Of a stretch of DNA of 50,382 nt, positions 7,956-16,898 are shown in pieces. The translations under genes were made by a program, and so were the position numbers. The stretch is from an uncultured Clostridia bacterium (GTDB taxonomy: Bacteria; Bacillota_A; Clostridia; Oscillospirales; Oscillospiraceae). The stretch is from assembly GCA_949289625.1 (NCBI GenBank), contig CASEPH010000022.1:1-50382 (forward strand), written 5' to 3'. The stretch's first letter is position 1, and each line of letters opens with the position of its first letter. The notes below the pieces were generated by a model. It was not told the origin of the DNA. It saw only the letters and a program-made list of their open reading frames with translations, and searched no databases.

Positions 7956-9092
7956 TTATGCCCCCATCCACAGTTTACTGGTGATCCGAGACATAAGCTG
8001 TCCCCAGCTGAGCCGTTCCACCCGAACTTCCGCCACCAGGGGAATCTCCGCCAGTACCGTCTCTCCGCTCTTGAGCGTGATGGTTCCCAGGGTCTGCCCC
8101 TGCTCCACAGGCGCACTGACCTGTTCCGCCACCGTGATCTCCCGGGTCACACCGGCAGCTGCAGCCTTATCCAGCAGCACCGGATCTGCCGCCTGGGGAA
8201 CTGGCTGGACCGTCTCACTGGTGCCCAGTTCCACCGCAACCGCAGGTATCTGCTCCTCCCCCACCGGGTCCAGCAACGTGTAGTTGGCAAACCCGTATTC
8301 CAGCAGAGCCTTGGCGGATTCAAACCGATCTGTGCTGGTCTCGCAGTTCATTACCACCGCAATAAGCTCCATTCCATCGCGTTCCGCCGAGGCGGACATA
8401 CAGTATCCTGCCGCCTGGGTAAAGCCGGTTTTCAGCCCTGTGGTTCCCTGATAGAACCGCACCAGCTTATTGGTATTGCTGAGGCCAAAGGATCCATCCC
8501 GGACGGTATCCATCCAGATGGTGGTAAACTCCCGGATGGCGTCGTGCTTCAAAAGTTCCCGAGACATGATGGCAATATCCCGGGACGTGGTATAGTGCAC
8601 GTCCGCCCCAGCCTCATCGTCCAGCCCGGTGCAGTTGGCAAAATGGGTATTCGTCATCCCCAGCTCCTGGGCCCGCTGGTTCATTTTGTCCACAAAGCTG
8701 CTCTCGCTGCCTGCCACCGCCTCCGCTAAGGCCGTAGCGCAGTCGTTGGCCGAGGATACCACCACGCATTTCACCATATCCCGGACGCTCATCTGTTCAT
8801 TTTCCTCCAGATAGACCTGACTGCCGCCCTTGGCTGCCGCAGCGGCAGAGGCAGTGATCATGTCCTCCCAGTCCAGCTGTCCCCGGTCGATGGCCTCCAT
8901 CACCAGCAGCAGCGTCATCACCTTTGTGACGCTGGCCGGGGCCAACTGATGGTCCGCGTCCAGCTCATAGAGCACCGTACCGGTGGCGGCGTCCATGAGA
9001 ATGCAGGATGGCGCCTTGGTCTCCGGCGCTGCCAGGCAAGTCCCTGTCAGGATCATCGCCATCAAAAGTGCCACAATTGCTTTTCTGCCCAT
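7956..9092 (-). CDS. dacF: D-alanyl-D-alanine carboxypeptidase (class-C low-mass PBP, DacF/PBP5 type)
   Basis: Secreted penicillin-binding protein that trims the terminal D-Ala from peptidoglycan stem peptides. 378 aa. Residues 1-22 form a signal peptide (hydrophobic core then CLAA). The serine-peptidase motifs are SVTK (54-57, nucleophile Ser54), SAN (114-116) and KTG (221-223). After residue 270 comes the beta-rich PBP5 C-terminal domain, and the last 15 residues (QLMSRITSKLWMGA) look like the amphipathic membrane anchor of this family. GGAGGG lies 7-8 bp upstream of the ATG. Downstream gene pgi is separated by 75 bp, so joint transcription is possible but not shown. Confidence 0.92.
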   Translation of the reverse strand: MGRKAIVALLMAMILTGTCLAAPETKAPSCILMDAATGTVLYELDADHQLAPASVTKVMTLLLVMEAIDRGQLDWEDMITASAAAAAKGGSQVYLEENEQMSVRDMVKCVVVSSANDCATALAEAVAGSESSFVDKMNQRAQELGMTNTHFANCTGLDDEAGADVHYTTSRDIAIMSRELLKHDAIREFTTIWMDTVRDGSFGLSNTNKLVRFYQGTTGLKTGFTQAAGYCMSASAERDGMELIAVVMNCETSTDRFESAKALLEYGFANYTLLDPVGEEQIPAVAVELGTSETVQPVPQAADPVLLDKAAAAGVTREITVAEQVSAPVEQGQTLGTITLKSGETVLAEIPLVAEVRVERLSWGQLMSRITSKLWMGA

Positions 9093-9162
9093 AGGTATGT
9101 CCCTCCATTTCGTTGGTACATGCTATGCCTGTAGGAGGGCAGTTATACCCAGCAAAGCACAA

Positions 9163-9274
9163 ATCCCGACCGGACAGTGCCGGTCGGGATACTGCTTGTC
9201 AGATACCTCGTAGGTTTCGCCGGGGCGTGTACATGGGGGAACATACATCCCGGCCGGGCAAAACCGGCCGGGAT
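9163..9274. repeat. Two near-identical GC-rich hairpins between dacF and the AEC transporter gene
   Basis: Hairpin one (9163-9190) has 11-bp arms ATCCCGACCGG / CCGGTCGGGAT around six bases. Hairpin two (9247-9274) has arms ATCCCGGCCGG / CCGGCCGGGAT, also around six bases. They differ at one paired position. The second begins 22 bp after the AEC stop, so together they may be a double terminator for that gene, although neither has a good T-run. The rest of this 200-bp gap shows nothing else. Confidence 0.6.
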
Positions 9275-9295
9275 CCTATCGTCTTTTTGTACCTC

Positions 9296-10240
9296 TCAGC
9301 CCAAGAAGGCCATTCCCAGAGACACCAGCGGCAGCGTCACCAGACAAGCAATGGTGGTCATCATCACCGCGCACACCGCATAGTCCCCGTCGGAACCGTT
9401 GTTCTTGGCCAGCATGGCCACCATATTGATGGCAGGCAGGCCCGTCAAAAACGTGATGGTTCCCGCCATATCCGCCGGAACGCCACACAGCCCCATTACG
9501 ATAAAGTAGACCAGGGGCAGAATCAGCATTTTGAGGCCGATCTCCGCATACAGCTCCCCGCACTTGAGGACACTGCGCACATCGGTCATGGAGAGCATAC
9601 CGCCGATATAAATGAGAGACAAGGGCATACTGGCGCTGCCCAGCTTGGACAGGGCAGTGGTGACCACTGTGGGCAGATGGAGGTCCAACAGCACCAGCAC
9701 CGTGGCCCCCAGAATGGCCACCAATGCGGGGCTGAGCAGATTTTTCAGTCCTTTCAGGGAAAAGGGCTTTTTCTCCGCCGTCACCGGCTGGGTCAGAGAC
9801 ACGCCATAGGTCCAGAACAGGCCCTGATCCAGAATCGTAAACAGGGAGATGTACAGCAGGGCTGTATCCGGATATAATTCCACCACCAGAGGGATCCCCA
9901 TAAAGCCCACATTGCCGAACATGACGATGGCCCGGAACACCTTGGCCCGATTATCCCGCAAATGGAACACCGTTTCCAACACCTTGGACAGCAGCCCCAG
10001 CAGCAGATACAATGCAGCCGCCAAAGGAATCACCAGCAGACTGGCTGCCAGCCCAGCCCGTGTAGCGCCCTCCGCCGTGTTGATAAAAATATAGGCTGGC
10101 AACGCCATCCGCATTACCAACTTGGATACGTTCCCCAAGGAATGGGCATCCAAAATCTGAAACCTGACTGCCACAATTCCCATGAGAATTAGAATCAGAA
10201 AAATACCGATCTGATTGAGTACAATAAAAAACTGCTCCAT
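9296..10240 (-). CDS. AEC-family (auxin efflux carrier type) transporter
   Basis: 314-aa membrane transporter of the AEC family, which in bacteria moves small organic acids such as malate or lactate; substrate not inferable here. About ten hydrophobic segments in two five-helix halves split by a short polar loop near the middle (EKKPFSLKGL). Conserved family features include NVGFMGIPL in the first half and the NMVAMLAKNNGSD region in the second. The start is ATG at 10240 behind GGAGGAAAT; the longer GTG reading to 10264 has no ribosome site. Its own promoter is at 10291-10319. Confidence 0.88.
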   Translation of the reverse strand: MEQFFIVLNQIGIFLILILMGIVAVRFQILDAHSLGNVSKLVMRMALPAYIFINTAEGATRAGLAASLLVIPLAAALYLLLGLLSKVLETVFHLRDNRAKVFRAIVMFGNVGFMGIPLVVELYPDTALLYISLFTILDQGLFWTYGVSLTQPVTAEKKPFSLKGLKNLLSPALVAILGATVLVLLDLHLPTVVTTALSKLGSASMPLSLIYIGGMLSMTDVRSVLKCGELYAEIGLKMLILPLVYFIVMGLCGVPADMAGTITFLTGLPAINMVAMLAKNNGSDGDYAVCAVMMTTIACLVTLPLVSLGMAFLG

Positions 10241-10290
10241 ATTTCCTCCATACTCCTGCCGCACCTGCGGCTTGTCGAATTTCCTTATTT

Positions 10291-10319
10291 ATGATACTCT
10301 GTCGTTTTTCTGCTGTCAA
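10291..10319 (-). promoter_or_regulatory. Strong sigma-A promoter of the AEC transporter gene
   Basis: Perfect TTGACA (10314-10319), a 17-bp spacer and TATCAT (10291-10296) on the minus strand. A small hairpin GCCGC-AGGT-GCGGC lies in the leader just ahead of the ribosome site (10260-10273). Confidence 0.85.
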
Positions 10320-10320
10320 C

Positions 10321-10366
10321 AAAAAGAAATATGCCGGGCAGAAGGTTTCCCCACTGTCCGGCATAT
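10321..10366 (-). terminator. Terminator of the LytTR regulator gene
   Basis: Arms ATATGCCGG (10329-10337) and CCGGCATAT (10358-10366) with a 20-base loop, followed on the minus strand by TTCTTTTTG. It starts 16 bp after the stop of the LytTR gene and runs straight into the next promoter. Confidence 0.75.
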
Positions 10367-10382
10367 ATTGGTTTTGTCCGTC

Positions 10383-11129
10383 CTATCTTCCCCGCTGAAA
10401 CAGTTCCTGAATCAGACTATTCTCTCGGGTCAGATCCGCCAGCACCAGCGCACAGCAGCCCGTTCGCGGCTGATAGCAGTATAGGCGCAAAAACTTACCG
10501 TTCTCCTCCCACAGTTCTTCCATGGAGCGGGTACCGCCGTTGATGGCCACATCGGCAAACACCGTCAGCCATTTGGGATTGCCCAAGCCTTTGAGAACCG
10601 TCAAGGGCTGATCCTGAACCGCCTCCAGCCGGACGTGTTCCAGCTCCTCCATGGCCCGGTTGCAGTAGCGCACCACAAAGTCCGCACCGCCCCTGCGGCT
10701 CCGATAGACCAGTTCCAGCACGCATAGGGGCAGCGGCAGTTTTCCCACCCAGTCATTGAGCGCCTCCACCGGGCATGGCGTCCAGCTCTCCTCCTGGCTT
10801 CCCGCGGGAATGACCTTTGGTTTTTCCTTGAGCCGGTCCGAGCGAACCCTTCGTTTGAACTGTGCGCCATCCTTCATGGTAATGACGCCGGATTTTTCCT
10901 GCTTGATATAGGTTTTCGAAACAACGATGCCCCGGTTGATGCTGGAAAAAATCTCCTCTGGCAGTTCTGCATAGATATCCTTGAGACTCCGGTTGGTACA
11001 TAGGGCACTGCCGTCTGTCCTGGTGATCTTCGTCTTTCTGCCCTCTATGGTGATGTAAAGTATATCATCTACCGGGACCTGCACCTTGCGGTAGTCCGCC
11101 TGCACCGTCAAAAAACGTTTTTCTCCCAC
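10383..11129 (-). CDS. LytTR DNA-binding regulator with C-terminal PAS-like domain
   Basis: Probable transcription factor of 248 aa. The N-terminal 95 residues carry a LytTR-type DNA-binding domain (DDILYITIEGRKTKI, then SLKDIYAELP and the SINRGIVVSKTYI block typical of LytTR). After a basic linker (RRVRSDRLKEKPK) the C-terminal 130 residues look like a PAS-fold sensor, with NRAMEELE as in PAS N-termini. This order is the reverse of response regulators such as AgrA. The start is GTG at 11129 behind AAAAGGGGG; earlier codons would fall inside the promoter. Its ligand and targets are unknown. Confidence 0.75.
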   Translation of the reverse strand: MGEKRFLTVQADYRKVQVPVDDILYITIEGRKTKITRTDGSALCTNRSLKDIYAELPEEIFSSINRGIVVSKTYIKQEKSGVITMKDGAQFKRRVRSDRLKEKPKVIPAGSQEESWTPCPVEALNDWVGKLPLPLCVLELVYRSRRGGADFVVRYCNRAMEELEHVRLEAVQDQPLTVLKGLGNPKWLTVFADVAINGGTRSMEELWEENGKFLRLYCYQPRTGCCALVLADLTRENSLIQELFQRGR

Positions 11130-11161
11130 AGTTGGCACGCCCCCTTTTGTTTTTCGATTAA

Positions 11162-11190
11162 ATTGTATCAAAGGGTTAATTTTATGTCAA
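11162..11190 (-). promoter_or_regulatory. Strong sigma-A promoter of the LytTR gene
   Basis: Perfect TTGACA (11185-11190), 17-bp spacer and TACAAT (11162-11167) on the minus strand. Because the -10 box lies here, the start codon must be downstream, supporting GTG 11129. Confidence 0.88.
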
Positions 11191-11342
11191 CTGCAATTCT
11201 GAAATTTTTATCTTTTTTTCAGTTGTATATTTTCTCAATATTGGCCGATTTTTTGTACTTTTTCTGCATATTGTGTTGGTTTTTCCTTCCTCCACAAGGG
11301 GTGGGGTCCAGTGCAGTTTTCTTGGAGAAATACACAGTTATG

Positions 11343-12092
11343 TCAATCTTCCTGCTGTTCCTCCAGCCCGGTAATGCAATAGGCAAACAGCGGCGTTTCC
11401 CCATCGGACGGGATGTAGTCCGTCAGAGTCAGACGGTAGGTTCCCACTGCGGTTCCGTTTTCCAGGAGCTCCGCTTGGCAGAGATAGCTGCCGTCCTCCT
11501 GAAGCTCCGGCTCAGATACGGTCACTTCCATAGAGGCAAGGTCCCAGGAGGTCACTGAATAAACTTCTCCCTCATCTCCGTATTCCGAAGTCACCAGCGG
11601 ATTTTCCTCCCCCAGAGAGGGGTACTGTCCCTCATAGGGTCCAAACAGAGCTGCCACAAAGGGCGACAGATCCTCCGCTGCGATCTTCAGCACATCGCCT
11701 TCCGCAGATATGTCTGGGCTCTGGGTTCCCACCTGGCCAATCAAATATCCCACCGACCGCCAGAAATACACCGGGTCTATGTTGTTATAGGAAAGCCCAT
11801 CCATATATACCGCGCAGACTGCGCTTTTGATGGCCAGCTCCGTCAAATCCGTTTCCAGGGGCGTTTCCGCCGAAGATTCGGCCAGTTCCTCCATTCCGGA
11901 TGCCTCCTCCGCGGAAACCATCGTTCCATCCGTCACAGTCCCCTGTTCCTCCGGTGTCTCAGCAATGCTTGCAAGTCCGAAGGTCTCCGGGGTCTGGGCG
12001 ACGGAGACAGAGGATTCCGGCTGCTCGCCGCAGCTCACCAGTAGGCAAAGCATCGTTCCCAACAGGATCATATTCTTTATTGTATATTTCAT
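11343..12092 (-). CDS. Hypothetical lipoprotein
   Basis: 249-aa exported lipoprotein of unknown function. A positively charged N-terminus and hydrophobic stretch end in the lipobox LLVSC, with acylated Cys about residue 21. Residues 22-80 are Ser/Thr/Glu-rich linker; the remaining 170 residues look like a folded alpha/beta domain with no motif I recognise. The ATG at 12092 has GAGG 8 bp upstream. There is no close partner gene: the next gene on the same strand is the LytTR regulator, 213 bp away with its own promoter. Confidence 0.75.
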   Translation of the reverse strand: MKYTIKNMILLGTMLCLLVSCGEQPESSVSVAQTPETFGLASIAETPEEQGTVTDGTMVSAEEASGMEELAESSAETPLETDLTELAIKSAVCAVYMDGLSYNNIDPVYFWRSVGYLIGQVGTQSPDISAEGDVLKIAAEDLSPFVAALFGPYEGQYPSLGEENPLVTSEYGDEGEVYSVTSWDLASMEVTVSEPELQEDGSYLCQAELLENGTAVGTYRLTLTDYIPSDGETPLFAYCITGLEEQQED

Positions 12093-12281
12093 CAATCGCA
12101 CCTCATTTCCATCAGATTATGTGCAGAATACCATGGATTCGGGGAAAAAGCAACATTTCTCCCTGGATCTCCTTCTATTTTTCAAACTCTGGGGCCCAAA
12201 CGCACCGGCATTTCGGCAGTGCTCTTTTGCATAGCGCACAAAAAAACGATGCAATTTCCTTTTTTTTCAGCAAAAACACAA

Positions 12282-12310
12282 TTGACCCACCCCAAAATTT
12301 GCTGTATAAT
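12282..12310 (+). promoter_or_regulatory. Strong sigma-A promoter of glnN
   Basis: TTGACC (12282-12287), a 17-bp spacer and a perfect TATAAT (12305-12310). The leader to the start codon is about 95 nt. The remainder of the 320-bp gap upstream (12093-12281) shows only A/T-rich sequence. Confidence 0.88.
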
Positions 12311-12326
12311 GTGCCCATACAGCAAG

Positions 12327-12359
12327 GGCGCTGTGAGGTCATGGTCATCTCACGGCGCC
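12327..12359 (+). promoter_or_regulatory. Leader hairpin of glutamine synthetase mRNA
   Basis: Arms GGCGCTGTGAG and CTCACGGCGCC pair over 11 bp with one G-U wobble, loop of 11 nt. It begins about 10 nt after the expected transcription start and has no T-run, so it is not a terminator. It could stabilise the message or bind a regulator; it does not look like the two-hairpin ANTAR target. Confidence 0.55.
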
Positions 12360-12412
12360 TGTCTCATTATGTAACCTTTTCCACGGAGATTAAGTAAAGG
12401 AGTCTGATTCTT

Positions 12413-14500
12413 ATGGCAGCAAACACCAAGGAAATCTACGGTTCCATGGTATTTAACGAGCATGTGATGAAGGAGCGTCTTCCCAGCGCCACCTTCAAAA
12501 GTCTCAAAGCCACCATTGACGAGAGCAAGCCTCTGGACCCCGATGTTGCCAACGTCGTTGCCAGCGTCATGAAGGACTGGGCCATCGAAAAGGGCGCCAC
12601 TCACTACACCCATTGGTTCCAGCCCCTCACCGGCATCACCTCGGAAAAGCACGACGGCTTCGTCTCCCCCCTTGGCGACGGCACTGCCATTATGGAATTT
12701 AAGGGCAAGGAACTGATTCAGGGCGAGCCTGACGCCTCCTCCTTCCCCTCCGGCGGTCTCCGGGCCACCTGCGAAGCCCGAGGCTATACCGCCTGGGACC
12801 CCACTAGCTACGCCTTTGTGAAGGACGACGTGCTCTGCATTCCCACCGCCTTCTGCTCCTATACCGGGGAAGCTCTGGATAAAAAGACGCCACTGCTGCG
12901 CTCCATGAAGGCCATTTCCCAGGAAGCCTGCAAGGTGCTCCGGCTGTTTGGCAAGGATTATGAACAAGTCACCTCCACCGTGGGACCGGAGCAGGAATAC
13001 TTCCTGATCCGCCAGGAGGACTATGCCCGCCGGGAGGACCTGATTCTCACCGGACGGACCCTGTTTGGTCACTCCGCCGCCAAGGGCCAGGAACTGGAGG
13101 AGCACTATTTCGGCGCGCTGCGCACCCAGGTTTCCGAGTTTATGAAGGACCTGGACACCGAGCTGTGGAAGCTGGGTATCCCCGCCAAGACCAAACACAA
13201 CGAAGTAGCACCTGCACAGCACGAATTGGCTCCCATTTTTGATACCACCAACAAAGCCATCGACTTCAATCTGCTGACCATGGAGATCATGAAGAAGGTA
13301 GCTGAGCGGCATGGCTTGGTTTGCCTCCAGCACGAAAAGCCCTTCGACGGCGTCAACGGTTCCGGCAAGCACAACAACTGGTCCATCTCCGCCGGTAGCG
13401 AAAACCTGCTGGATCCCGGTGATACCCCCATGGACAATCTGCAGTTCCTCACCTTCCTGACCGCAGTCATCAAGGCGGTAGACGAATATCAGGATCTCCT
13501 CCGGGTCTCCGTGGCATCTCCCGGAAACGATCACCGTCTGGGCGCCAACGAAGCACCACCCGCCATCATCTCCATCTTTGTGGGCGATGAACTGGGCGCC
13601 ATTCTCGATGCCATCGCCAACGACAGCCCCTACACTGCCAAAGGTCAGAGCAAGATCGACCTTGGCGTAGACGTTTTGCCGGTATTCCCCAAAGATAACA
13701 CCGACCGGAACCGCACGTCTCCCTTCGCCTTTACAGGCAACAAGTTTGAGTTCCGTATGCCCGGCTCCGCCATGAACCTGGCCGATGCCAACATGGTACT
13801 CAACACTGCCGTGGCCCATGTACTTCGGGAATTCGCCGCGGAGATGGAGGGTCAGGAGGACTTCACCGCTGCCGCCGCCGCATGGGTCAAAAAGACCATC
13901 AAGGAGCATCAGCGGATCCTGTTTAACGGCAACGGCTATTCCGCCGAGTGGGAAGCCGAGGCTGCACGCCGGGGCCTTTCCAATATGAAGACCACCGTAG
14001 ATGCCCTGCCCAGCATGCTGGCGGAGAAAAACATCCGCCTGATGTCCGAGATGAACGTACTGTCTCCTGTGGAGATGCAGAGCCGCTATGAGGTGGGTCT
14101 AGAGCATTATTCCAAGGTCATCAACATTGAGGCACTGACCACACTGGGCATGGCCCGCCGTCAGCTGATCCCTGCTGCACTGGAATTCATGTCCGCCGTG
14201 GCAGGCACCGCCTCCTCCAAGCGTTCCGTCAGCGAAAGCATCAGTACCAAAACCGAGGAGCAGATTCTCAAATATGTTTCCCGGGATACCGACAACATGT
14301 GCGCTGCCTGCGATAAGCTGGAGGATCTCATGAACAAGGTGGACACCGTGAAGGGCACCTATGAGCTGGCCGACTATTACTGCAATACGATTCTCCCCGC
14401 TATGGCGGAGGTTCGTGCCGCAGCCGACCACTGCGAAATTATTGTAGGCAAGGAATACTGGCCCCTGCCCAACTACTCCGAGATGCTGTTCTACGTGTAA
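12413..14500 (+). CDS. glnN: Glutamine synthetase type III
   Basis: ATP-dependent synthesis of glutamine from glutamate and ammonium, the main ammonium-assimilation step. 695 aa, the length of the large dodecameric type III enzyme and far longer than type I or II. Recognisable blocks include [11 protein letters not shown] (metal/glutamate site), [16 protein letters not shown] (type III signature), [13 protein letters not shown] (ATP/metal) and [16 protein letters not shown] near the C-terminal part of the active site. AAAGGAG lies 10 bp upstream of the ATG. It has its own promoter, a structured leader and a shared bidirectional terminator, so it is a single-gene unit. Confidence 0.97.
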   Translation: MAANTKEIYGSMVFNEHVMKERLPSATFKSLKATIDESKPLDPDVANVVASVMKDWAIEKGATHYTHWFQPLTGITSEKHDGFVSPLGDGTAIMEFKGKELIQGEPDASSFPSGGLRATCEARGYTAWDPTSYAFVKDDVLCIPTAFCSYTGEALDKKTPLLRSMKAISQEACKVLRLFGKDYEQVTSTVGPEQEYFLIRQEDYARREDLILTGRTLFGHSAAKGQELEEHYFGALRTQVSEFMKDLDTELWKLGIPAKTKHNEVAPAQHELAPIFDTTNKAIDFNLLTMEIMKKVAERHGLVCLQHEKPFDGVNGSGKHNNWSISAGSENLLDPGDTPMDNLQFLTFLTAVIKAVDEYQDLLRVSVASPGNDHRLGANEAPPAIISIFVGDELGAILDAIANDSPYTAKGQSKIDLGVDVLPVFPKDNTDRNRTSPFAFTGNKFEFRMPGSAMNLADANMVLNTAVAHVLREFAAEMEGQEDFTAAAAAWVKKTIKEHQRILFNGNGYSAEWEAEAARRGLSNMKTTVDALPSMLAEKNIRLMSEMNVLSPVEMQSRYEVGLEHYSKVINIEALTTLGMARRQLIPAALEFMSAVAGTASSKRSVSESISTKTEEQILKYVSRDTDNMCAACDKLEDLMNKVDTVKGTYELADYYCNTILPAMAEVRAAADHCEIIVGKEYWPLPNYSEMLFYV

Positions 14501-14516
14501 ATCCTATAAAAAATGT

Positions 14517-14547
14517 GGCTTCGGACCTTCGTCCGAAGCCCTTTTTT
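14517..14547. terminator. Bidirectional terminator between glnN and the DUF554 gene
   Basis: Perfect 10-bp stem GGCTTCGGAC / GTCCGAAGCC with a CTTC loop, followed by CTTTTTT on plus and by ACATTTTTTA on minus. Serves both converging genes. Confidence 0.9.
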
Positions 14548-15241
14548 ATATTCCCACTGCCTCCAGTCCATAGAGCACTGCAGGCACCAGCAGCAAAGCC
14601 GGCAGAAAATTGATGACTTTGATCTTCGTGATGCCCACAATATTGAGGCCCAGCGCCAGGATCATCAAGCTTCCCGCGCAGGTGAGCTCGGCAACGCAGG
14701 CCTCTGACAGCACCGGCGACAGCACCTGGGCCAGCAGCACGATCCCCCCCTGAAACACCAGCACAAAGACTGCGGAAAACAGCACGCCGATCCCCAGGGT
14801 AGCAGAGAGCATAACGGAGGAAATGAAATCCAGCAAAGATTTGGTCAGCAGCATTTCATTGTCGCCTCGCAGTCCGGCGTTGAGGGATCCCACAATGGTC
14901 ATGGCGCCGATACAAAACAGCAGGCAGGCCGTGATAAATCCCTGGGAGATCTGCGCCGCCTTTCCTGCGCCTGCGGTCTTTCCCGCCACCTTCTCCACCA
15001 GACGGTTCACACGGCCGTCGATATCCAGCAGCTCTCCCACCAGCACCCCCAGCACAATGGAGATAATCAGCACCAGGGTATTTTCTCCCTCCGCCAACCC
15101 CGTGACACCGATGGCCACAGTACAAAGGCCTATGGCTACCATCACAGCACTGCTGAGCCGCTCCGGAATCCCTTTTTTGCACAAAAGGCCTATTATACTG
15201 CCCAGCAGCACCGTGGCCGTATTTACCAAAACACCGAACAT
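14546..15241 (-). CDS. DUF554-family membrane protein
   Basis: 231-aa membrane protein of the DUF554 (YdfK/YqgA-like) family; the transported substrate or function is not known. Seven or so hydrophobic segments. Family marks include the N-terminal GVLVNTATVLLGSIIGLL, GLCTVAIG, the IVLGVLVGELLDID segment, and GAMTIVGSLNAGLRGD in the middle. AGGAGGGG precedes the ATG by 5-6 bp. It is a single gene with a strong promoter at 15283-15311. Confidence 0.88.
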   Translation of the reverse strand: MFGVLVNTATVLLGSIIGLLCKKGIPERLSSAVMVAIGLCTVAIGVTGLAEGENTLVLIISIVLGVLVGELLDIDGRVNRLVEKVAGKTAGAGKAAQISQGFITACLLFCIGAMTIVGSLNAGLRGDNEMLLTKSLLDFISSVMLSATLGIGVLFSAVFVLVFQGGIVLLAQVLSPVLSEACVAELTCAGSLMILALGLNIVGITKIKVINFLPALLLVPAVLYGLEAVGI

Positions 15242-15282
15242 GTTTTCCCCTCCTGTGGTTAGCCGCAGCTGCGGCGTTTTTT

Positions 15283-15311
15283 ATGATACCAAGTTCCACA
15301 GGATTCGTCAA
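15283..15311 (-). promoter_or_regulatory. Strong sigma-A promoter of the DUF554 gene
   Basis: TTGACG (15306-15311), 17-bp spacer, TATCAT (15283-15288) on the minus strand. The leader contains a perfect 14-bp palindrome, GCCGCAGCTGCGGC (15262-15275). Confidence 0.82.
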
Positions 15312-15377
15312 GCTTTATCACAAAAAAGCGTTAAAGTTTTTGGTGTATTGTCTCTTTTTGCGGCCAGGCATTGACAT

Positions 15378-15404
15378 AAAAAAGCGGAGACGCAATGCGT
15401 CTCC
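15378..15404 (-). terminator. Terminator of the pst-phoU operon
   Basis: Arms GGAGACGC / GCGTCTCC around three bases (15386-15404), followed on the minus strand by GCTTTTTTAT. It begins 13 bp after the phoU stop. Confidence 0.9.
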
Positions 15405-15417
15405 ACAAGGCCAAACC

Positions 15418-16116
15418 TCACCGCTCACTGGGACCTTCCCGGTTTTCCAGAGAACCGTTATCTTCCGGGTCGTTTTCCGGATGCCGTCCCAAAATCGAAA
15501 ACTCCACCCATTCAGCAATGTTGGTGGCGTGATCCCCGATACGCTCAAGATACTTGGCAATCATCAGGAAATCCAGCGCCTGCTGGCCGCAGCCCGGATT
15601 CTTGGCAATGAGATCGATCAGTTCCTCTTTGACCCGGTTAAACAGCTCATCCACCTCATCATCGGAGGCAATGACTTCCTTTGCCAACTCCAGATCCCGC
15701 TGTACATAGGCAGCTACACTGCGCGTCACCATAGTGGAGGCAGCCCGGGCCATAACTCCAATATCGGTCAGCTCCGGAATTACATAGCCATCGGCAATAT
15801 AGAGTACGATTTCCGAAATATCCGCCGCTTGATCTCCAATTCGCTCCATATCCGTAATCATTTTTAACGCAGAGGAAATCTGCCGCAGATCTCTTGCTAC
15901 CGGCTGCTGCTGCAAAAGAAGCTTCAGGCAAAGCCGTTCGATATCCCGTTCCGCCTGGTCAATCTCCTGATCTGCATGAATTGCACGCTTTGCCAATTCT
16001 GTATCCCGGTTCTTCAAGGCCTGGGCCGCCGAGGCAATCGCCGTTTCACAAAGGGCTCCCATATGGGTCAGTTCTGCTCCCAGCTGCTCCAACTGCTGGT
16101 CAAATGTTTTTCTCAT
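15418..16116 (-). CDS. phoU: Phosphate uptake regulator PhoU
   Basis: Peripheral cytoplasmic protein that restrains Pst transport and Pho signalling when phosphate is plentiful. 232 aa, all-helical, with two PhoU repeats. Each repeat carries the metal-binding helix motif, seen as DMERIGDQAADI (about 90-101) and YLERIGDHATNI (about 190-201). Last gene of the pst operon, 17 bp after pstB, with a terminator right behind. The family role as a brake acting with PstB and the PhoR kinase is established elsewhere; no phoPR genes lie in this window. Confidence 0.96.
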   Translation of the reverse strand: MRKTFDQQLEQLGAELTHMGALCETAIASAAQALKNRDTELAKRAIHADQEIDQAERDIERLCLKLLLQQQPVARDLRQISSALKMITDMERIGDQAADISEIVLYIADGYVIPELTDIGVMARAASTMVTRSVAAYVQRDLELAKEVIASDDEVDELFNRVKEELIDLIAKNPGCGQQALDFLMIAKYLERIGDHATNIAEWVEFSILGRHPENDPEDNGSLENREGPSER

Positions 16117-16133
16117 ATCCGTATACCTCCCAA

Positions 16134-16892
16134 TCAGCCGAATCTGCCGGTGATGTAGTCCTCTGTCCGCTTGTCGGAGGGCACAGAGAATATCTTTTCC
16201 GTATTACCGTATTCGATCACTTCGCCCAGCAGGAAAAACGCCGTCTCGTCTGACACGCGCACTGCCTGCTGCATATTATGGGTCACCATGATGATGGTGT
16301 AGTTCTTTTTCAGTTCCACGCACAGTTCCTCAATCTTTCCGGTGGAAATGGGGTCCAGAGCCGAGGTGGATTCATCCATCAACAGCACCTCCGGCTCCAC
16401 CGCCAGGGCACGGGCAATGCAGAGCCGCTGCTGCTGGCCGCCGGAGAGGCCCAGCGCGCTTTTTTTCAGCCGGTCCTTGACCTCGTTCCAGATGGCGGCA
16501 TTGCGGAGCGACCGCTCCACGATCTCCTCCAGCTTGGCCTTGTTGCGGATACCATGGGTCCGGGGACCGAAGGCCACATTGTCAAAGACGCTCATGGGGA
16601 AGGGATTGGCCTTCTGAAAGACCATACCCACCCGCTTCCGCAGCTGGTTGACGTCCATACCACCGTAGATCTCCTCATTGCCCAGACGGATGGAACCGGT
16701 GATCCGGCATCCCTCCACCAAATCGTTCATCCGGTTGATGGATTTCAGCAGTGTGGATTTTCCGCAGCCCGAGGGGCCAATAAAGGCCGTGATCTTATGC
16801 TCCGGTATTTTCAGGTTAATGTTTTTCAGTGCGTGAAAATCTCCATAGTAGAGATTCAGATTTTCAATTGTTATTTTATCCACGGTTTTCAC
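16134..16892 (-). CDS. pstB: Phosphate ABC transporter ATP-binding protein PstB
   Basis: ATPase that drives phosphate import through PstCA. 252 aa, the usual size. Walker A is GPSGCGKST (about 38-46), the Q-loop lies in [11 protein letters not shown], the ABC signature is LSGGQQQR and Walker B is [13 protein letters not shown]; the switch His follows in VTHNMQQA. The NRMNDL segment after the Walker A helix is typical of PstB. The start is 6 bp after the pstA stop, in one transcription unit. Confidence 0.98.
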   Translation of the reverse strand: MKTVDKITIENLNLYYGDFHALKNINLKIPEHKITAFIGPSGCGKSTLLKSINRMNDLVEGCRITGSIRLGNEEIYGGMDVNQLRKRVGMVFQKANPFPMSVFDNVAFGPRTHGIRNKAKLEEIVERSLRNAAIWNEVKDRLKKSALGLSGGQQQRLCIARALAVEPEVLLMDESTSALDPISTGKIEELCVELKKNYTIIMVTHNMQQAVRVSDETAFFLLGEVIEYGNTEKIFSVPSDKRTEDYITGRFG

Positions 16893-16898
16893 CCTCTC

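Noticed and set aside
12350..13909. 519-codon minus-strand open frame opposite glnN
   Set aside because: Shadow of glutamine synthetase; Gly/Val-rich low-information translation and no start signals.
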